DNA of 30,921 nucleotides from a virus. Within the stretch, counting starts at the first letter, position 1. Every line of letters starts with the position of its first letter. Below are positions 15,492 to 24,592 of the stretch, one piece after another. The stretch is taken from positions 1 to 30,921 of IMG/VR virus record IMGVR_UViG_3300047548_000945; one strand, written 5' to 3'. A model generated the notes under the pieces. The model saw only the letters and a list, made by a program, of their open reading frames with translations, had not been told where the DNA came from and made no database searches. Made by a program: the position numbers and the translations under genes.

Positions 15492-15813
15492 TACTTTAAG
15501 GCTACACAAAAATGTAGCTAAAAGAGTTGTAAAAGATTTAGTACATTCAGACGTTCTTAAACAAGAGAGAAATCTTTTATTGGAAAATATAGATACGCTA
15601 GAGAATCAGAAGTCTTATAAAGATTCTATAATAGCGTATAAAGACAAAGAAATATTTTCTTATAAAGACATTATAAAGATTAATCAGGAAAAAGAAGTAG
15701 TATACACAGGAACCATTAAAGGTTTAGAAAAAGAAGTTAAAAAACAAAAATTTATAAAAAAATCCGCTCTTGGACTTTTAGTAATATCAATCGGATTTTT
15801 GATTGTAAAGTAA
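15394..15813 (+). CDS. Secreted/membrane coiled-coil protein nested with the previous gene, candidate spanin partner
   Basis: The 139-residue protein starts MKYIYCLLIATILMSLSASSQ, a signal peptide with an SASS-Q type cleavage site. It lacks a lipobox Cys at the usual place. The middle is coiled-coil like (LKQERNLLLENIDTLENQK) and the C-terminus has a second hydrophobic helix at about 119-139. The frame is open from an ATG at 15319, but only the ATG at 15394 gives a signal peptide. The first 98 bases overlap the upstream gene in another frame. A signal at one end and a membrane anchor at the other recall unimolecular spanins, but these carry a lipoprotein signal. Other envelope functions remain possible. 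Confidence 0.55.
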   Translation: MKYIYCLLIATILMSLSASSQTVIKTQQVPNIDTLRLHKNVAKRVVKDLVHSDVLKQERNLLLENIDTLENQKSYKDSIIAYKDKEIFSYKDIIKINQEKEVVYTGTIKGLEKEVKKQKFIKKSALGLLVISIGFLIVK

Positions 15814-15814
15814 C

Positions 15815-17395
15815 ATGTCGAATGAGAAATCAATAAAAGAGATTATTCGTGAAGAATATCTCAAGTGTGCCGGAGATCCTATATACTTTTTAAAAAAGTT
15901 TGTTTATATACAGACTTCAGAGGGGAGAATGCTGTTCACCCCTTATCTGTTTCAAGAGAAGCTTTTATATCTTTTAAACAAACATGACAGGACTCTTATT
16001 TTAAAGTCTAGGCAGCTTGGTATAACCACTTTAACAGCTGCTTATGCTTTATGGCTAATGCTATTTAAAAAGGACCAGTCTATATTAGCACTAGCCCCCA
16101 CTCAAGAAAAAGCTAGAAATATAGTAGACAAAGTTAGGTTTGCGTATTCTCAATTACCCAGTTGGCTTAAAATAGCCTCATTAGAGGACAATAAACTGAG
16201 TTTAATATTAGAGAATGGATCTAAGATTAAAGCTGCTTCAGGAGCTTCTGAGAGTGCCAGGGGATATACTGCCAACGTTCTTATATTAGATGAGGCTGCC
16301 TTTATAGAAAATGCAGAGGATTTGTGGGGATCAGCACAACAAACACTTGCCACAGGCGGTAGAGCTATAGTATTGTCTACTCCAAATGGAATAGGTCAAT
16401 GGTTTCATCAGCAGTGGGTAGGAGCTGAGTCCGAAGAAAATAACTTTATACCGGTAAGGCTCCCTTGGAGCGTACACCCGTCCAGAAACCAGAAGTGGAG
16501 AGACGATCAGGATAAAGAACTTGGAAAAAGATTAGCTGCACAAGAGTGTGATTGTAATTTTAATTCATCTGGTGATACTTATTTTGAAGCCGAAGATTTA
16601 GAGTACTATACAGAAAGAGTAAAAGATCCAATAGAAATGAGAGGTCCCAAAAAAGACTATTGGATTTGGGAGTACCCTGTACCAGAGAGGTCTTATATAG
16701 TAATAATAGACACTGCTAAGGGAGATGGGTCAGATTCTTCAGTTATCCAAGTAATGGATGTTTTTACTGGGTCTCAAGTAGCCGAGTACAAAGGTGATAT
16801 GGACACTAAATCTCTATCTAAGTTTGCTGTTTCAATAGCCACAGAGTACAATTCTGCTTTACTTGTTGTAGAAAATACAGGATTAGGACATGCAACTATA
16901 TCCGATGTTTTAGAGATAAACTACAACAACATATACTACTCTCCCAAAGGAGATACTACAAATGTCTCTCAGTATCTAAATCAAATATACGATTATGATA
17001 CTAGCAAAATGACCCCAGGGTTTACAACATCTACAAAAACAAGACCAGAAGTTTTATTATCTTTTAAACAGTATGTTAGAGATCATAGCATATCTTTGAA
17101 TTCTAGAAGATTAACGTCTGAAATGTCTACTTTTGTGTGGAAAAATGGTAAGCCAATAGCTCAAACCGGATATCATGATGACTGTGTTATGGCATACGCT
17201 ATAGGTCTATACTTAAGAGATAGCGCTGTAGAATATAGGGCTAGAGGGATTGATTTGCAAAGAGCGTTGATAAACAACATATCTAGAGGAAGTGGGTATA
17301 ACACAACAACTGGATACAATCCAAATCAATTTCAAAACCCATACCAAATGAATGTTAATGGACAACAAGAGGACATAACCTGGTTAATAAGGTAA
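15815..17395 (+). CDS. gp17: Terminase large subunit, ATPase and nuclease
   Basis: This 526-residue protein packages DNA into the prohead and cuts concatemers. The ATPase has a Walker A-like SRQLGITT at 65-72, Walker B VLILDE at 155-160 and the coupling motif LSTPNG near 188-193. The RNase H-like nuclease carries acidic residues at D299 (YIVIIDTAKGDGSD), E353 (LLVVENTG) and D455/D456 (TGYHDDCVMAY). The length is slightly shorter than T4 gp17 (610). It follows the nested membrane genes by one base and sits upstream of the portal gene, with no tail genes between, unlike in T4. Confidence 0.97.
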   Translation: MSNEKSIKEIIREEYLKCAGDPIYFLKKFVYIQTSEGRMLFTPYLFQEKLLYLLNKHDRTLILKSRQLGITTLTAAYALWLMLFKKDQSILALAPTQEKARNIVDKVRFAYSQLPSWLKIASLEDNKLSLILENGSKIKAASGASESARGYTANVLILDEAAFIENAEDLWGSAQQTLATGGRAIVLSTPNGIGQWFHQQWVGAESEENNFIPVRLPWSVHPSRNQKWRDDQDKELGKRLAAQECDCNFNSSGDTYFEAEDLEYYTERVKDPIEMRGPKKDYWIWEYPVPERSYIVIIDTAKGDGSDSSVIQVMDVFTGSQVAEYKGDMDTKSLSKFAVSIATEYNSALLVVENTGLGHATISDVLEINYNNIYYSPKGDTTNVSQYLNQIYDYDTSKMTPGFTTSTKTRPEVLLSFKQYVRDHSISLNSRRLTSEMSTFVWKNGKPIAQTGYHDDCVMAYAIGLYLRDSAVEYRARGIDLQRALINNISRGSGYNTTTGYNPNQFQNPYQMNVNGQQEDITWLIR

Positions 17396-17400
17396 AAACA

Positions 17401-17411
17401 GATATTTATAT
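17401..17411 (+). promoter_or_regulatory. Candidate promoter motif upstream of portal gene
   Basis: GATATTTATAT lies a few bases after the terminase stop and 25 bases before the portal ATG at 17437. Confidence 0.6.
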
Positions 17412-17436
17412 ATATTAAAACAGTAAACAAACATAG

Positions 17437-19293
17437 ATGCCAGTAGATAAGTCACTTTTCCCCCGTCTTAAACGACTATTTTCAACAGACGTAGTAATAC
17501 GTAATGTTGGAGGTAAGCAGCTTAAGGTGGCAGATGTAGAGAGAATACAGTCTTTTGGCCAGTTACAAACCAATAGTTTAGTAGACAGGTTTACCCGTCT
17601 TCACAAAGCGGGACAAAGGATGCAGTTTAATCCAACCCTAAACTATCAAACTCTTAGGCTTCAATTGTATGCTGATTATGAAGCAATGGACACAGATGGT
17701 ATAATATCTTCTGTTCTAGATATTATCTGCGAAGAAGCCACATTAAAAGGAGAGAGTAACGAGGTTTTAAAGATTAGAAGCAGTAACGAAAATATTCAAA
17801 AAATACTTTATAATTTATTTTATCAAGTATTAAATGTGGAATTTAATCTACCGATGTGGATTAGATCTATGTGTAAATATGGAGACTTCTTTTTAAAACT
17901 AGATATAGCTGAAAAATACGGAGTGTATAGTGTTCGACCTTTATCTGTTTATGATATGATCAGAGAAGAGGGTCAGGATCCAAATAATCCATCCTATATT
18001 AAATTTATATATGACCCAGTGGCAGTAGCTGGAGGTACAACTGCTACTAAAGGTAAAGAGGCTTTTGAGAATTTTGAAATAGCGCATTTCAGGCTTCTTA
18101 CAGATACTAACTATCTTCCATTTGGCAGATCTTACATAGAGCCCGCTAGAAAGTATTTCAAGCAGTACACTCTTATGATGGATGCAATGTTGTTGCATAG
18201 AATTATGAGGGCCCCTGAGAAGCGTGTATTTTACATTAATGTTGGTAACATTCCTCCAAATGAAGTAAACGCTTTTGTACAGAACACTATAAATGGAATG
18301 AAAAAAACTCCTTTTGTAGACCAACAAACAGGAGATTATAACCTTAAGTTTAACGTACAGAACATGCTTGAGGACTTTTATATTCCTGTTAGACCTGGAG
18401 ACAATACTACAAAAATAGACACAACTAAAGGCCTTGAGTATGCTGGTATAGAAGACGTTGAGTTTTTAAGGGATTTGATGTTAGGATCTTTAAAAGTGCC
18501 TAAATCATTTTTGAACTACTCTGATGAACTTAATGGTAAATCTACTATAAGTGCGTTAGATGTTAGGTTTAGCAGAACTGTAGAGAGACTTCAAAGAATT
18601 ATAATAAGTGAGCTTGAAAAGATAGCTATTATTCATTTGTATGTTCAAGGATTTGAAGATGCAGATTTGTTGAATTTTAATTTAGAATTAAACAATCCAT
18701 CTATAATTTATGAACAAGAGAAGATTGCTTTGTTGAAAGAGAAAGTAGCCCTTGCTGGGGATATCATGGATAAGAAGTTATTCTCTAGTGATTGGGTAGG
18801 AGACAAGATATTTCAGATGTCTGAAGATCAGCTTAACCAAGAGAGGGATCTTATTGTTGAAGACGTTAAGAGAGTGTACAGATATAATCAAATTGAAAAC
18901 GAAGGAAACGATCCAGCCATTTCTGGAGAGTCTTATGGAACCCCTCATGACCTTGCATCAGTATATTCCAAAACAGATGAGAAAGAAGGTAGGCCAGACC
19001 TCCCTAATGGATATGATGAGATGGAAAAAAATTCAGTAGGAAGGCCAAAAGAAAAGTCTTCTATCTTCAAAACGGATAACTCTGCTTTTGGAAGAGACCC
19101 TCTAGGATCTAAGGGGATGAAACCAGAAACTCCGTTTGATAAAACTAGAAAAGATAAGATAGGCGCTTTTCAACTTGAAAACTCTTTAAAAGGTTTAGAA
19201 TCAAAAAGAAAAAAGAAAATAGTTCTTTTTGAACAAAAAAAGGAAGAATCCGACCTTTTAAATGAGAGTAACATACTTAATGAAGATATTTAG
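17437..19293 (+). CDS. gp20: Portal protein
   Basis: The 618-residue protein forms the dodecameric portal through which DNA enters the head. The central part carries sequences typical of T4-like portals, such as YADYEAMDTDGIISSVLDII, FRLLTDTNYLPFGRSYIEPA and LHRIMRAPEKRVFYINVGN. The motif YAGIEDVEFLRDLMLGSLKVP precedes the DELNGKSTISALDVRFSRTV helix. The C-terminal 120 residues are charged and low in complexity. The length is a little above T4 gp20 (524), mainly because of the C-terminal tail. It begins its own transcription unit after the 17401 motif. Confidence 0.95.
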   Translation: MPVDKSLFPRLKRLFSTDVVIRNVGGKQLKVADVERIQSFGQLQTNSLVDRFTRLHKAGQRMQFNPTLNYQTLRLQLYADYEAMDTDGIISSVLDIICEEATLKGESNEVLKIRSSNENIQKILYNLFYQVLNVEFNLPMWIRSMCKYGDFFLKLDIAEKYGVYSVRPLSVYDMIREEGQDPNNPSYIKFIYDPVAVAGGTTATKGKEAFENFEIAHFRLLTDTNYLPFGRSYIEPARKYFKQYTLMMDAMLLHRIMRAPEKRVFYINVGNIPPNEVNAFVQNTINGMKKTPFVDQQTGDYNLKFNVQNMLEDFYIPVRPGDNTTKIDTTKGLEYAGIEDVEFLRDLMLGSLKVPKSFLNYSDELNGKSTISALDVRFSRTVERLQRIIISELEKIAIIHLYVQGFEDADLLNFNLELNNPSIIYEQEKIALLKEKVALAGDIMDKKLFSSDWVGDKIFQMSEDQLNQERDLIVEDVKRVYRYNQIENEGNDPAISGESYGTPHDLASVYSKTDEKEGRPDLPNGYDEMEKNSVGRPKEKSSIFKTDNSAFGRDPLGSKGMKPETPFDKTRKDKIGAFQLENSLKGLESKRKKKIVLFEQKKEESDLLNESNILNEDI

Positions 19294-19294
19294 T

Positions 19295-19305
19295 AATATT
19301 TATAG
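19295..19305 (+). promoter_or_regulatory. Candidate promoter motif downstream of portal gene
   Basis: AATATTTATAG follows the portal stop and is 14 bases before the ATG at 19320. Only its last base differs from the most common form. Confidence 0.5.
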
Positions 19306-19319
19306 AAGATCAACATAAA

Positions 19320-20168
19320 ATGAAGCTTAAACATAATAAACTTCGAAACACGGGACTCTTATTTGAACTGCTAGTCAGACAAATAACTACGGATACTTTA
19401 AATAATAAAGAGTCCAAAGCTGTAGACATTCTTAAAAAGAATTTCAACAACACCCTTATTGCCAAAGAATACCGTATCTACAAAGCACTTTTGAGTAGTA
19501 AAAATCTTTCTGAATCTAAAGCAAATGTTGTAATAGACACTGCTTTACAGGCACATAAAAAGATAAATAAAAAAACTTTAAGTAAACAAAAATACGATTT
19601 AATATCCCAAATTAAAGAGCATTATAACCTTGATGATTTCTTTAAAACTAAGGTAGATAACTACAAAAGCATAGCATCTGTTTATATGCTTTTCGAGATA
19701 CAACAAAGTGATAAAATAGACCCAGAGGCTGAAATAAAGTACAAGTTTTCTATAATGGAAGACATTTGTAATGGGGCAAAAAATAAAGAAATTGATCCTC
19801 TGTTAACAGAGTTTGCCTCTTATGATAAGGGTACCAAAGCCCTTGTTTACAAACTCGTAATTCAGAAGTTTAATGACAAATACTCAAATCTTAATGAAAG
19901 TCAAAAGAACCTTTTAAAAAGGTATATAACTGACATTTCTACTCCTGAGTCTTTTAAAGAGTATGTAAACGAGGAGTACGATAGAATAAAAACAAAATTA
20001 ACTAAACTAACAAAGACTATAGAAGACACGGTTAGAAAAGTTAAATTAGAAGAGGTCGTAAATATAATAAAACCTATACCAGCCGGAAGACAGGTATCAG
20101 ATTTGGAGTTAGAGAATTTACTATATTTTTATCAACTTGAAAAAGAACTCGAAAATATTAAAAGATAA
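19320..20168 (+). CDS. Conserved helical protein in the head-assembly block
   Basis: The 282-residue protein starts MKLKHNKLRNTGLLFELLVRQ and is almost entirely helical and charged. It contains repeated Lys/Glu/Asn-rich stretches and no Cys cluster or enzyme motif. It lies between portal and protease genes, where T4 has the small prohead-core genes 67 and 68, so a prohead or scaffold-related role is likely by position only. I associate similar openings (K-x-N-K-L-R-N-T-G-L-x-F-E-L-L) with other T4-like phages, but no function is known to me. Confidence 0.6.
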   Translation: MKLKHNKLRNTGLLFELLVRQITTDTLNNKESKAVDILKKNFNNTLIAKEYRIYKALLSSKNLSESKANVVIDTALQAHKKINKKTLSKQKYDLISQIKEHYNLDDFFKTKVDNYKSIASVYMLFEIQQSDKIDPEAEIKYKFSIMEDICNGAKNKEIDPLLTEFASYDKGTKALVYKLVIQKFNDKYSNLNESQKNLLKRYITDISTPESFKEYVNEEYDRIKTKLTKLTKTIEDTVRKVKLEEVVNIIKPIPAGRQVSDLELENLLYFYQLEKELENIKR

Positions 20169-20178
20169 AGTAGACGAA

Positions 20179-20394
20179 ATGTCTACAACTGGGGGAGGAG
20201 CTCCTGCAGCAGATCAAGGTCACGTTATTCCTGGTGACGGAGAAGGTGTAGCAACTAGGCATGCTTTTTCTGGTGCTGGAGGTACAAAAGCAAAAAGAAA
20301 AAAAGGGATATTGGTTACTAAAAAAATAGGAAAATGGGCAGAATCGATAGATTTAGCCTCAGAATATAAAAGACTTTTTAAAAAAGAACTATAA
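20179..20394 (+). CDS. Small Gly-rich basic protein
   Basis: The 71-residue product starts MSTTGGGAPAADQGHVIPGD, has a flexible Gly-rich N-terminal half with PGDGEGVATRHAFSGAGG, then a basic KAKRKKG and a C-terminal helix ending LFKKEL. The frame can be extended to a TTG at 20137 inside the previous gene, but the ATG at 20179 after the upstream stop is more likely. Similar short proteins appear near head genes of related phages as far as I recall. Function unknown. The next gene starts one base after its stop codon. Confidence 0.55.
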   Translation: MSTTGGGAPAADQGHVIPGDGEGVATRHAFSGAGGTKAKRKKGILVTKKIGKWAESIDLASEYKRLFKKEL

Positions 20395-20949
20395 ATGACA
20401 ACGCAGCAATTATATCAAAAAGTATTAAAAGAGGAAATGTCAAAATCTGAATTCTTATTTCACATAAGAAGAAATCCTCTGTATCAGGACTCTTTAACAA
20501 ACACCATGTCATATGATGACACAGTTAATAAGTTAAAAGGTAAAGGACATTTATGGGACCCAGAAAATAAAGCTGAAGTAAAGCAAGGATATAACTTTTT
20601 TAGCGCTTTTAAAGCACTTAATGAGTCTTTAACTGAAGGTAAAAAACAGAAAATTAAGGGTGGAAAAGGCGATAAATTAACTCCCGATCAAGTTAATTAC
20701 TATGAATTTACCAAAGGTTGGAAGCATGAATTAGAGCATACAGATGATTTAGATAAGGCTAAAGAAATTGCCTTAGACCATTTAGCAGAAGATCCAAACT
20801 ATTATACACGTTTGGATATGATTGAGTTTAAAGCAAAGAAGAAAAAAGTACGTGCTGATCTTCCTACTGAAGTTAAAAAAAATAACTTCAAAGATAAGGA
20901 AAATCAAATGAAAAATGCACCAAAAAAGAAATCTCCAAAGAAGTCTTAA
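20395..20949 (+). CDS. Tagged basic protein with a DUF5661-like domain
   Basis: The 184-residue protein starts MTTQQLYQKVLKEEMSKSE, a leader with LKE. Residues 22-80 form a unit with FLFHIRRNPLYQDSL and an AFKALNESL helix. Residues 95-140 read VNYYEFTKGWKHELEHTDDL then AKEIALDHLAEDPNYYTRL, which closely matches DUF5661-like phage domains (ELEHT ... A-x-x-I-A-x-DHL-x-E-P-x-YY). The C-terminal 40 residues are strongly basic (KNAPKKKSPKKS). A DNA-associated internal head protein is a reasonable guess from leader, charge and location. No catalytic motif was recognised. Confidence 0.62.
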   Translation: MTTQQLYQKVLKEEMSKSEFLFHIRRNPLYQDSLTNTMSYDDTVNKLKGKGHLWDPENKAEVKQGYNFFSAFKALNESLTEGKKQKIKGGKGDKLTPDQVNYYEFTKGWKHELEHTDDLDKAKEIALDHLAEDPNYYTRLDMIEFKAKKKKVRADLPTEVKKNNFKDKENQMKNAPKKKSPKKS

Positions 20950-20951
20950 TA

Positions 20952-23852
20952 ATGGATTTTGAAACCATAATATATAATATTTTAAACGAAGATTCGGATA
21001 GGCTGAGATCTTTAAAATTAGCAGCCGCCTCTAATGACCCACAAAGAACTAGAGACACTTATCCGAGCACTAAATCTTCTTTTGAAGAAGGAAGTGTTCA
21101 TATGATTCCATTTAAAAATATTGTTGATGGACAAAAAAGATTGTACAGAGAAATATACAGAAAAATTACTAAAGCTGAATATGACAGTTTAAAAAACAGT
21201 TATAAAATAGTGGCTGCTGTAGTACCTACTAAAGAGGAAGAACACTACAAAGATGTGTATTACACGGCAGTTAAGCAATATACTAAGGGGGATAAAAGTA
21301 AAAAAGATTCTGAAGATGATTATAACCCTCCAAAAGAGTATAAAAGCAAACAATTTATATACCTCTCGAAAAAAGAGGCCGATCAATATAACAGAGATCT
21401 TCCTGATGAATACAAACTAGAACTTGTACCCCTCAAAGATATATATGAAAAAGGAATAGGCGTTAGAAGTACGTCTATAAAAGATTATATAGATTATGTA
21501 GAAAAGTTAGAAAAGTCAAAAGAGTTTAAAAAGCAATCGCTACAAAAACCTAAAAGTGACGTAGAGCAGGAAACAAAGAATTTTTTAACCAATAATAGCA
21601 GCACTTTAGATAAAATAGAAAGCTTATACGATCAGTATAAGAAGCCTGGACAAAAAGCAGATGCTGTAGAAGAGTACAAGAGCCTTTTAGTTAGGTTTAT
21701 TAAAAGGTATACTGATAGCCTAAAAGATGAAAAAAATGACACAGTTATTGCAAAAGTGTGGTCAACTTTGAAAGAGAGGTTTTCAGATAAAATGGCATTG
21801 TACAACATGTTAGTATCTGAGTATACAAATACAGATACAGATACAAAAACTAAATCACCTTCTGACACAAGCCCGGAACCAAAATTTGAGCCTAAAAAAC
21901 AAAAAATAGATAAGCCTAAACCCTCTACAAATGCAAAAGTAGATAAAGATGATGCTAAGTCTAAAGGACAAGAGTTTATGCTTGACAATAGCAATATCTA
22001 TCTTTTGAATAATATGATAAAAGCTTTTTCTGAATTTGAAGATAGAAAAAATAGCAGAGAAGAAAGAGAGTATCAAAGAGGAAAGGTTCTTGAGTATATA
22101 GGAAAATTATTAAATAATATTTATAAAACTAGTAAAAAAGTTGAAGTAACGGATTACATAGTTAATGAAATGATAAGGAATAGAATTGCTGCATTAGCAG
22201 GCCAAGACGATACCGAACTATACAGCATGCTTAGCAGAGCTTACGAATACCAAAAAAAACAGAAAATGGAAAATAGTAAAAAAGAAAACTCACTATTAGA
22301 AATGGAAGGAGCTCTTCCTGATGATATGTCTTTTGATGTGATTATAAAATATTCTAGTGATAGTGTGAAACCTGGGTATGAAAAGACACAAGAAGCTAAA
22401 ATGAAGGGAAAATCTATAAAAGCACTAGTAAAGAAGGACTCTATAGAATTTAAAAAAGAGTATGATTTTCAAAAAGTGGTTGAAGTTCCTGTAAAAAAAG
22501 GTTCAACAACGTATGACAGAGAAACTATATCAGGTAAGATAACTGTTTTAAAACCTTCTGGGGGGCTTGTTCCTGATAGAAATCTAATGTTAAAAGGGAA
22601 GAGGGACTCCACAGGAAAATCTGTAAATACGAATACTGCTGAAAAAGAAAAAGATAAAAACTTTAGGACTAGTATAGCAGGACAGGCTGCTGGATTTTAC
22701 AAAGCTCCTGATAACAGAGGCGTTACTAAAGTAAATGCTACTCCCAATCAGCTTAGAAGTTCTTATTATGTTGTAGATACTCAAAATAAAAAGTATGTAC
22801 CGGGAGGATTTGATAATTGGGGGGATGCTAAATTAGCAGCTGCTAATCTTAATAGTAAGGAGAATGTATCTTACTATAAAGCTGTTCCAAAAACAGCCGT
22901 ATCAAAATATACAGGAGATATATATGAAGAGTTTACAGACAAGGAAAAGAATGAAGTAAAATCTAAAAAAATATCATTTAAAGTAAGATCATCAGATCCT
23001 AAAAAACCAGATGCTGAAGAACAAGTAGATGGAACTATAAAAACCGCTACTTTTAATAAAAAAGATGGTTTGGTTATTATTATGGATGATAATTCAGAAG
23101 TAGTATTTAGCAACGAGGATACAGGTAAGTACTATAAAAATCCTCAAGATAAACAAAATTTCAATGTTGTTAATTTTGTTCCAAACTCTCTTAAATCTGT
23201 GTTAAAAAAGGCATTTGCTGCTCCAAAAACAGAAACTAAATTAGAATCATATATCCGTAAAAGAATTAAAAGAGCTCTTCAAGAAACAGAGTTATCGCAA
23301 TACATGGGAGCTCAAGGTCCTGAAGTAAAAAAAAAGCGTCTTGAAGAGTACATGAAAAAATATGAGTGGGGATTTCAAGAAAGTGAAGATCCTTACGTAA
23401 GATCTAATGGAACAGAAAAACATTCTATTGTAAGTAAACTTGTCCATGAGTTAGGAGACGAAGGAGTTTCTATATTTAATTCTTACGCCCCTAAAGGCTA
23501 CGAAATAGCTCGTCCTGACGACTTAAATGATATGGCTGATAGTCCATTAGGATCTCAAATGGCACGTCCTTTTGAGCCAAATACATTGACTATGAGAGGC
23601 GGTAGAGTTGCTGAAGATGGTGTGTGGGGAGGTCCTGTAAAAGACAAAGGACAGAAAGCAGATCAGTTACCTAGGGTAATAGCATCTCCTCAGTCTTCTA
23701 AAATAGTACCTGCTATAAAAGCTAAAAAAAGTGCAAAAGAAGCAGAAGGGCTTATATCAATATTTAGGCAAGCAAATAATATGCCTCTCCCAGAAAAAGG
23801 AGGGCATGTAACCGATCAGCAAATATACGATGCAATAAAAAATTATAAATAA
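20952..23852 (+). CDS. Very large tagged hydrophilic protein, candidate internal head protein
   Basis: The 966-residue protein begins MDFETIIYNILNEDSDRLRS, a leader with an LNE site. It is highly charged, Lys-rich and low in Cys and in hydrophobic segments. Residues about 190-420 look like helical repeats separated by a Pro/Ser/Thr/Lys linker (LLNNMIKAFSEFEDRKNSRE). Residues about 590-650 carry RSSYYVVDTQNKKYVPGGF and NWGDAKLAAANLNSKENVS, a small alpha/beta unit. The C-terminal 200 residues include LESYIRKRIKRALQE and APKGYEIARPDDLNDMADS. It sits directly upstream of the protease gene. Not assigned to a family; a packaged cargo or core protein is inferred from position and leader. Confidence 0.58.
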   Translation: MDFETIIYNILNEDSDRLRSLKLAAASNDPQRTRDTYPSTKSSFEEGSVHMIPFKNIVDGQKRLYREIYRKITKAEYDSLKNSYKIVAAVVPTKEEEHYKDVYYTAVKQYTKGDKSKKDSEDDYNPPKEYKSKQFIYLSKKEADQYNRDLPDEYKLELVPLKDIYEKGIGVRSTSIKDYIDYVEKLEKSKEFKKQSLQKPKSDVEQETKNFLTNNSSTLDKIESLYDQYKKPGQKADAVEEYKSLLVRFIKRYTDSLKDEKNDTVIAKVWSTLKERFSDKMALYNMLVSEYTNTDTDTKTKSPSDTSPEPKFEPKKQKIDKPKPSTNAKVDKDDAKSKGQEFMLDNSNIYLLNNMIKAFSEFEDRKNSREEREYQRGKVLEYIGKLLNNIYKTSKKVEVTDYIVNEMIRNRIAALAGQDDTELYSMLSRAYEYQKKQKMENSKKENSLLEMEGALPDDMSFDVIIKYSSDSVKPGYEKTQEAKMKGKSIKALVKKDSIEFKKEYDFQKVVEVPVKKGSTTYDRETISGKITVLKPSGGLVPDRNLMLKGKRDSTGKSVNTNTAEKEKDKNFRTSIAGQAAGFYKAPDNRGVTKVNATPNQLRSSYYVVDTQNKKYVPGGFDNWGDAKLAAANLNSKENVSYYKAVPKTAVSKYTGDIYEEFTDKEKNEVKSKKISFKVRSSDPKKPDAEEQVDGTIKTATFNKKDGLVIIMDDNSEVVFSNEDTGKYYKNPQDKQNFNVVNFVPNSLKSVLKKAFAAPKTETKLESYIRKRIKRALQETELSQYMGAQGPEVKKKRLEEYMKKYEWGFQESEDPYVRSNGTEKHSIVSKLVHELGDEGVSIFNSYAPKGYEIARPDDLNDMADSPLGSQMARPFEPNTLTMRGGRVAEDGVWGGPVKDKGQKADQLPRVIASPQSSKIVPAIKAKKSAKEAEGLISIFRQANNMPLPEKGGHVTDQQIYDAIKNYK

Positions 23853-23853
23853 C

Positions 23854-24462
23854 ATGCAAGTACTTACCGAATATTACAAGTTAGATGTAAACCCTATAAA
23901 GCTTACGGAGGCTTACAAGCCTGGTGAGAGAATGATTATTAAGAACGTAGTCATACAAAGGGCTAACGCTAAAAATAGGAATGGTAGGGTTTATCCGGAA
24001 GGAGTACTGCGTAAAGAAATAGAAGAGTATAACAATACCATGGTAAAGCAAAACCGTGCTTTAGGAGAGCTAGATCATAGCGATTCTAACGTGGTTAACC
24101 TTAAAAATGTGTCTCACAACATAATAAACATATACTGGAATGGAGATGATGTTATGGGAGATATTGAGATACTAGACGGAGACGAGTTTCCAGCAGGAAG
24201 AATTGCTGCCGGACTTCTTCGTAGAGGAATACCAGTAGGAATTAGCTCTAGAGGCATGGGAAGTGTTCAAGAAAGTCATGATGGTGTAGTAACTGTAAAC
24301 GATGACTTTAAGTTATTGACATTCGATTTAGTATCTTTTGAATCAACTCAAGGAGCTAATTTAAGTTTAAAAGAAGGGTACGAAATAGGCCAATCTTTCC
24401 AAAGCATAGATACTATTATAAAGGATCTTATCTGTAATAATACAGGAGTTTGTCATTGCTAA
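23854..24462 (+). CDS. gp21: Prohead maturation protease
   Basis: The 202-residue serine protease (herpesvirus-assemblin-like fold, peptidase family S80) cleaves core and head proteins after (L/I)-x-E. The key residues fit: His75 in GELDHSDS, Ser131 in PVGISSRGMGS, and the strand LLTFDLVSF with Asp158. The N-terminus VVIQRANAKNRNGRVYPEG matches the family. The length is near T4 gp21 (212). Located between the large internal protein and the acidic core protein, in the same order as T4 (21-22-23). It should process the leaders of the proteins described above and the N-terminus of the capsid protein. Confidence 0.95.
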   Translation: MQVLTEYYKLDVNPIKLTEAYKPGERMIIKNVVIQRANAKNRNGRVYPEGVLRKEIEEYNNTMVKQNRALGELDHSDSNVVNLKNVSHNIINIYWNGDDVMGDIEILDGDEFPAGRIAAGLLRRGIPVGISSRGMGSVQESHDGVVTVNDDFKLLTFDLVSFESTQGANLSLKEGYEIGQSFQSIDTIIKDLICNNTGVCHC

Positions 24463-24503
24463 AAGTAAAAATTTTATATAAAATATAGTTTTTTACTTTT
24501 TTT
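24461..24503 (+). terminator. AT-rich hairpin with T-run after the protease gene
   Basis: AAAAGTAAAAA (24461-24471) pairs with TTTTTACTTTT (24490-24500) across an 18-base loop and ends in a T-run to 24503. It overlaps the stop of the protease gene. The stem has only one G-C pair, so termination may be weak. Confidence 0.45.
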
Positions 24504-24515
24504 ATATATTTATTA
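24504..24515 (+). promoter_or_regulatory. Divergent copy of the promoter motif upstream of the scaffold gene
   Basis: ATATATTTATTA contains the core ATATTTAT at 24506-24513 in the leader region of the scaffold/capsid operon. It ends 104 bases upstream of the start at 24620, so transcription from it would produce a leader of about 90-100 bases. Confidence 0.5.
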
Positions 24516-24525
24516 TCGACATATT

Positions 24526-24592
24526 CGCCTAATACTCTTTTTCTTATAAAGAGTTGAATAAAAAGAAATCTATTACACCTCTTTAATAGGCG
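24526..24592 (+). promoter_or_regulatory. Structured 5' leader of the scaffold/capsid operon
   Basis: The 157-base gap before the scaffold gene holds no open frame but has nested inverted repeats. CGCCTAATA (24526-24534) pairs with TAATAGGCG (24584-24592) with one mismatch. Inside, ACTCTTT (24534-24540) pairs with AAAGAGT (24548-24554). A second CTCTTT (24579-24584) could capture the same AAAGAG, so two exclusive folds are possible. The start codon follows after an A-rich stretch with AAGGA at 24612-24616, one of the few visible Shine-Dalgarno-like sequences. A regulatory or stability role of the leader is inferred. Confidence 0.5.
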
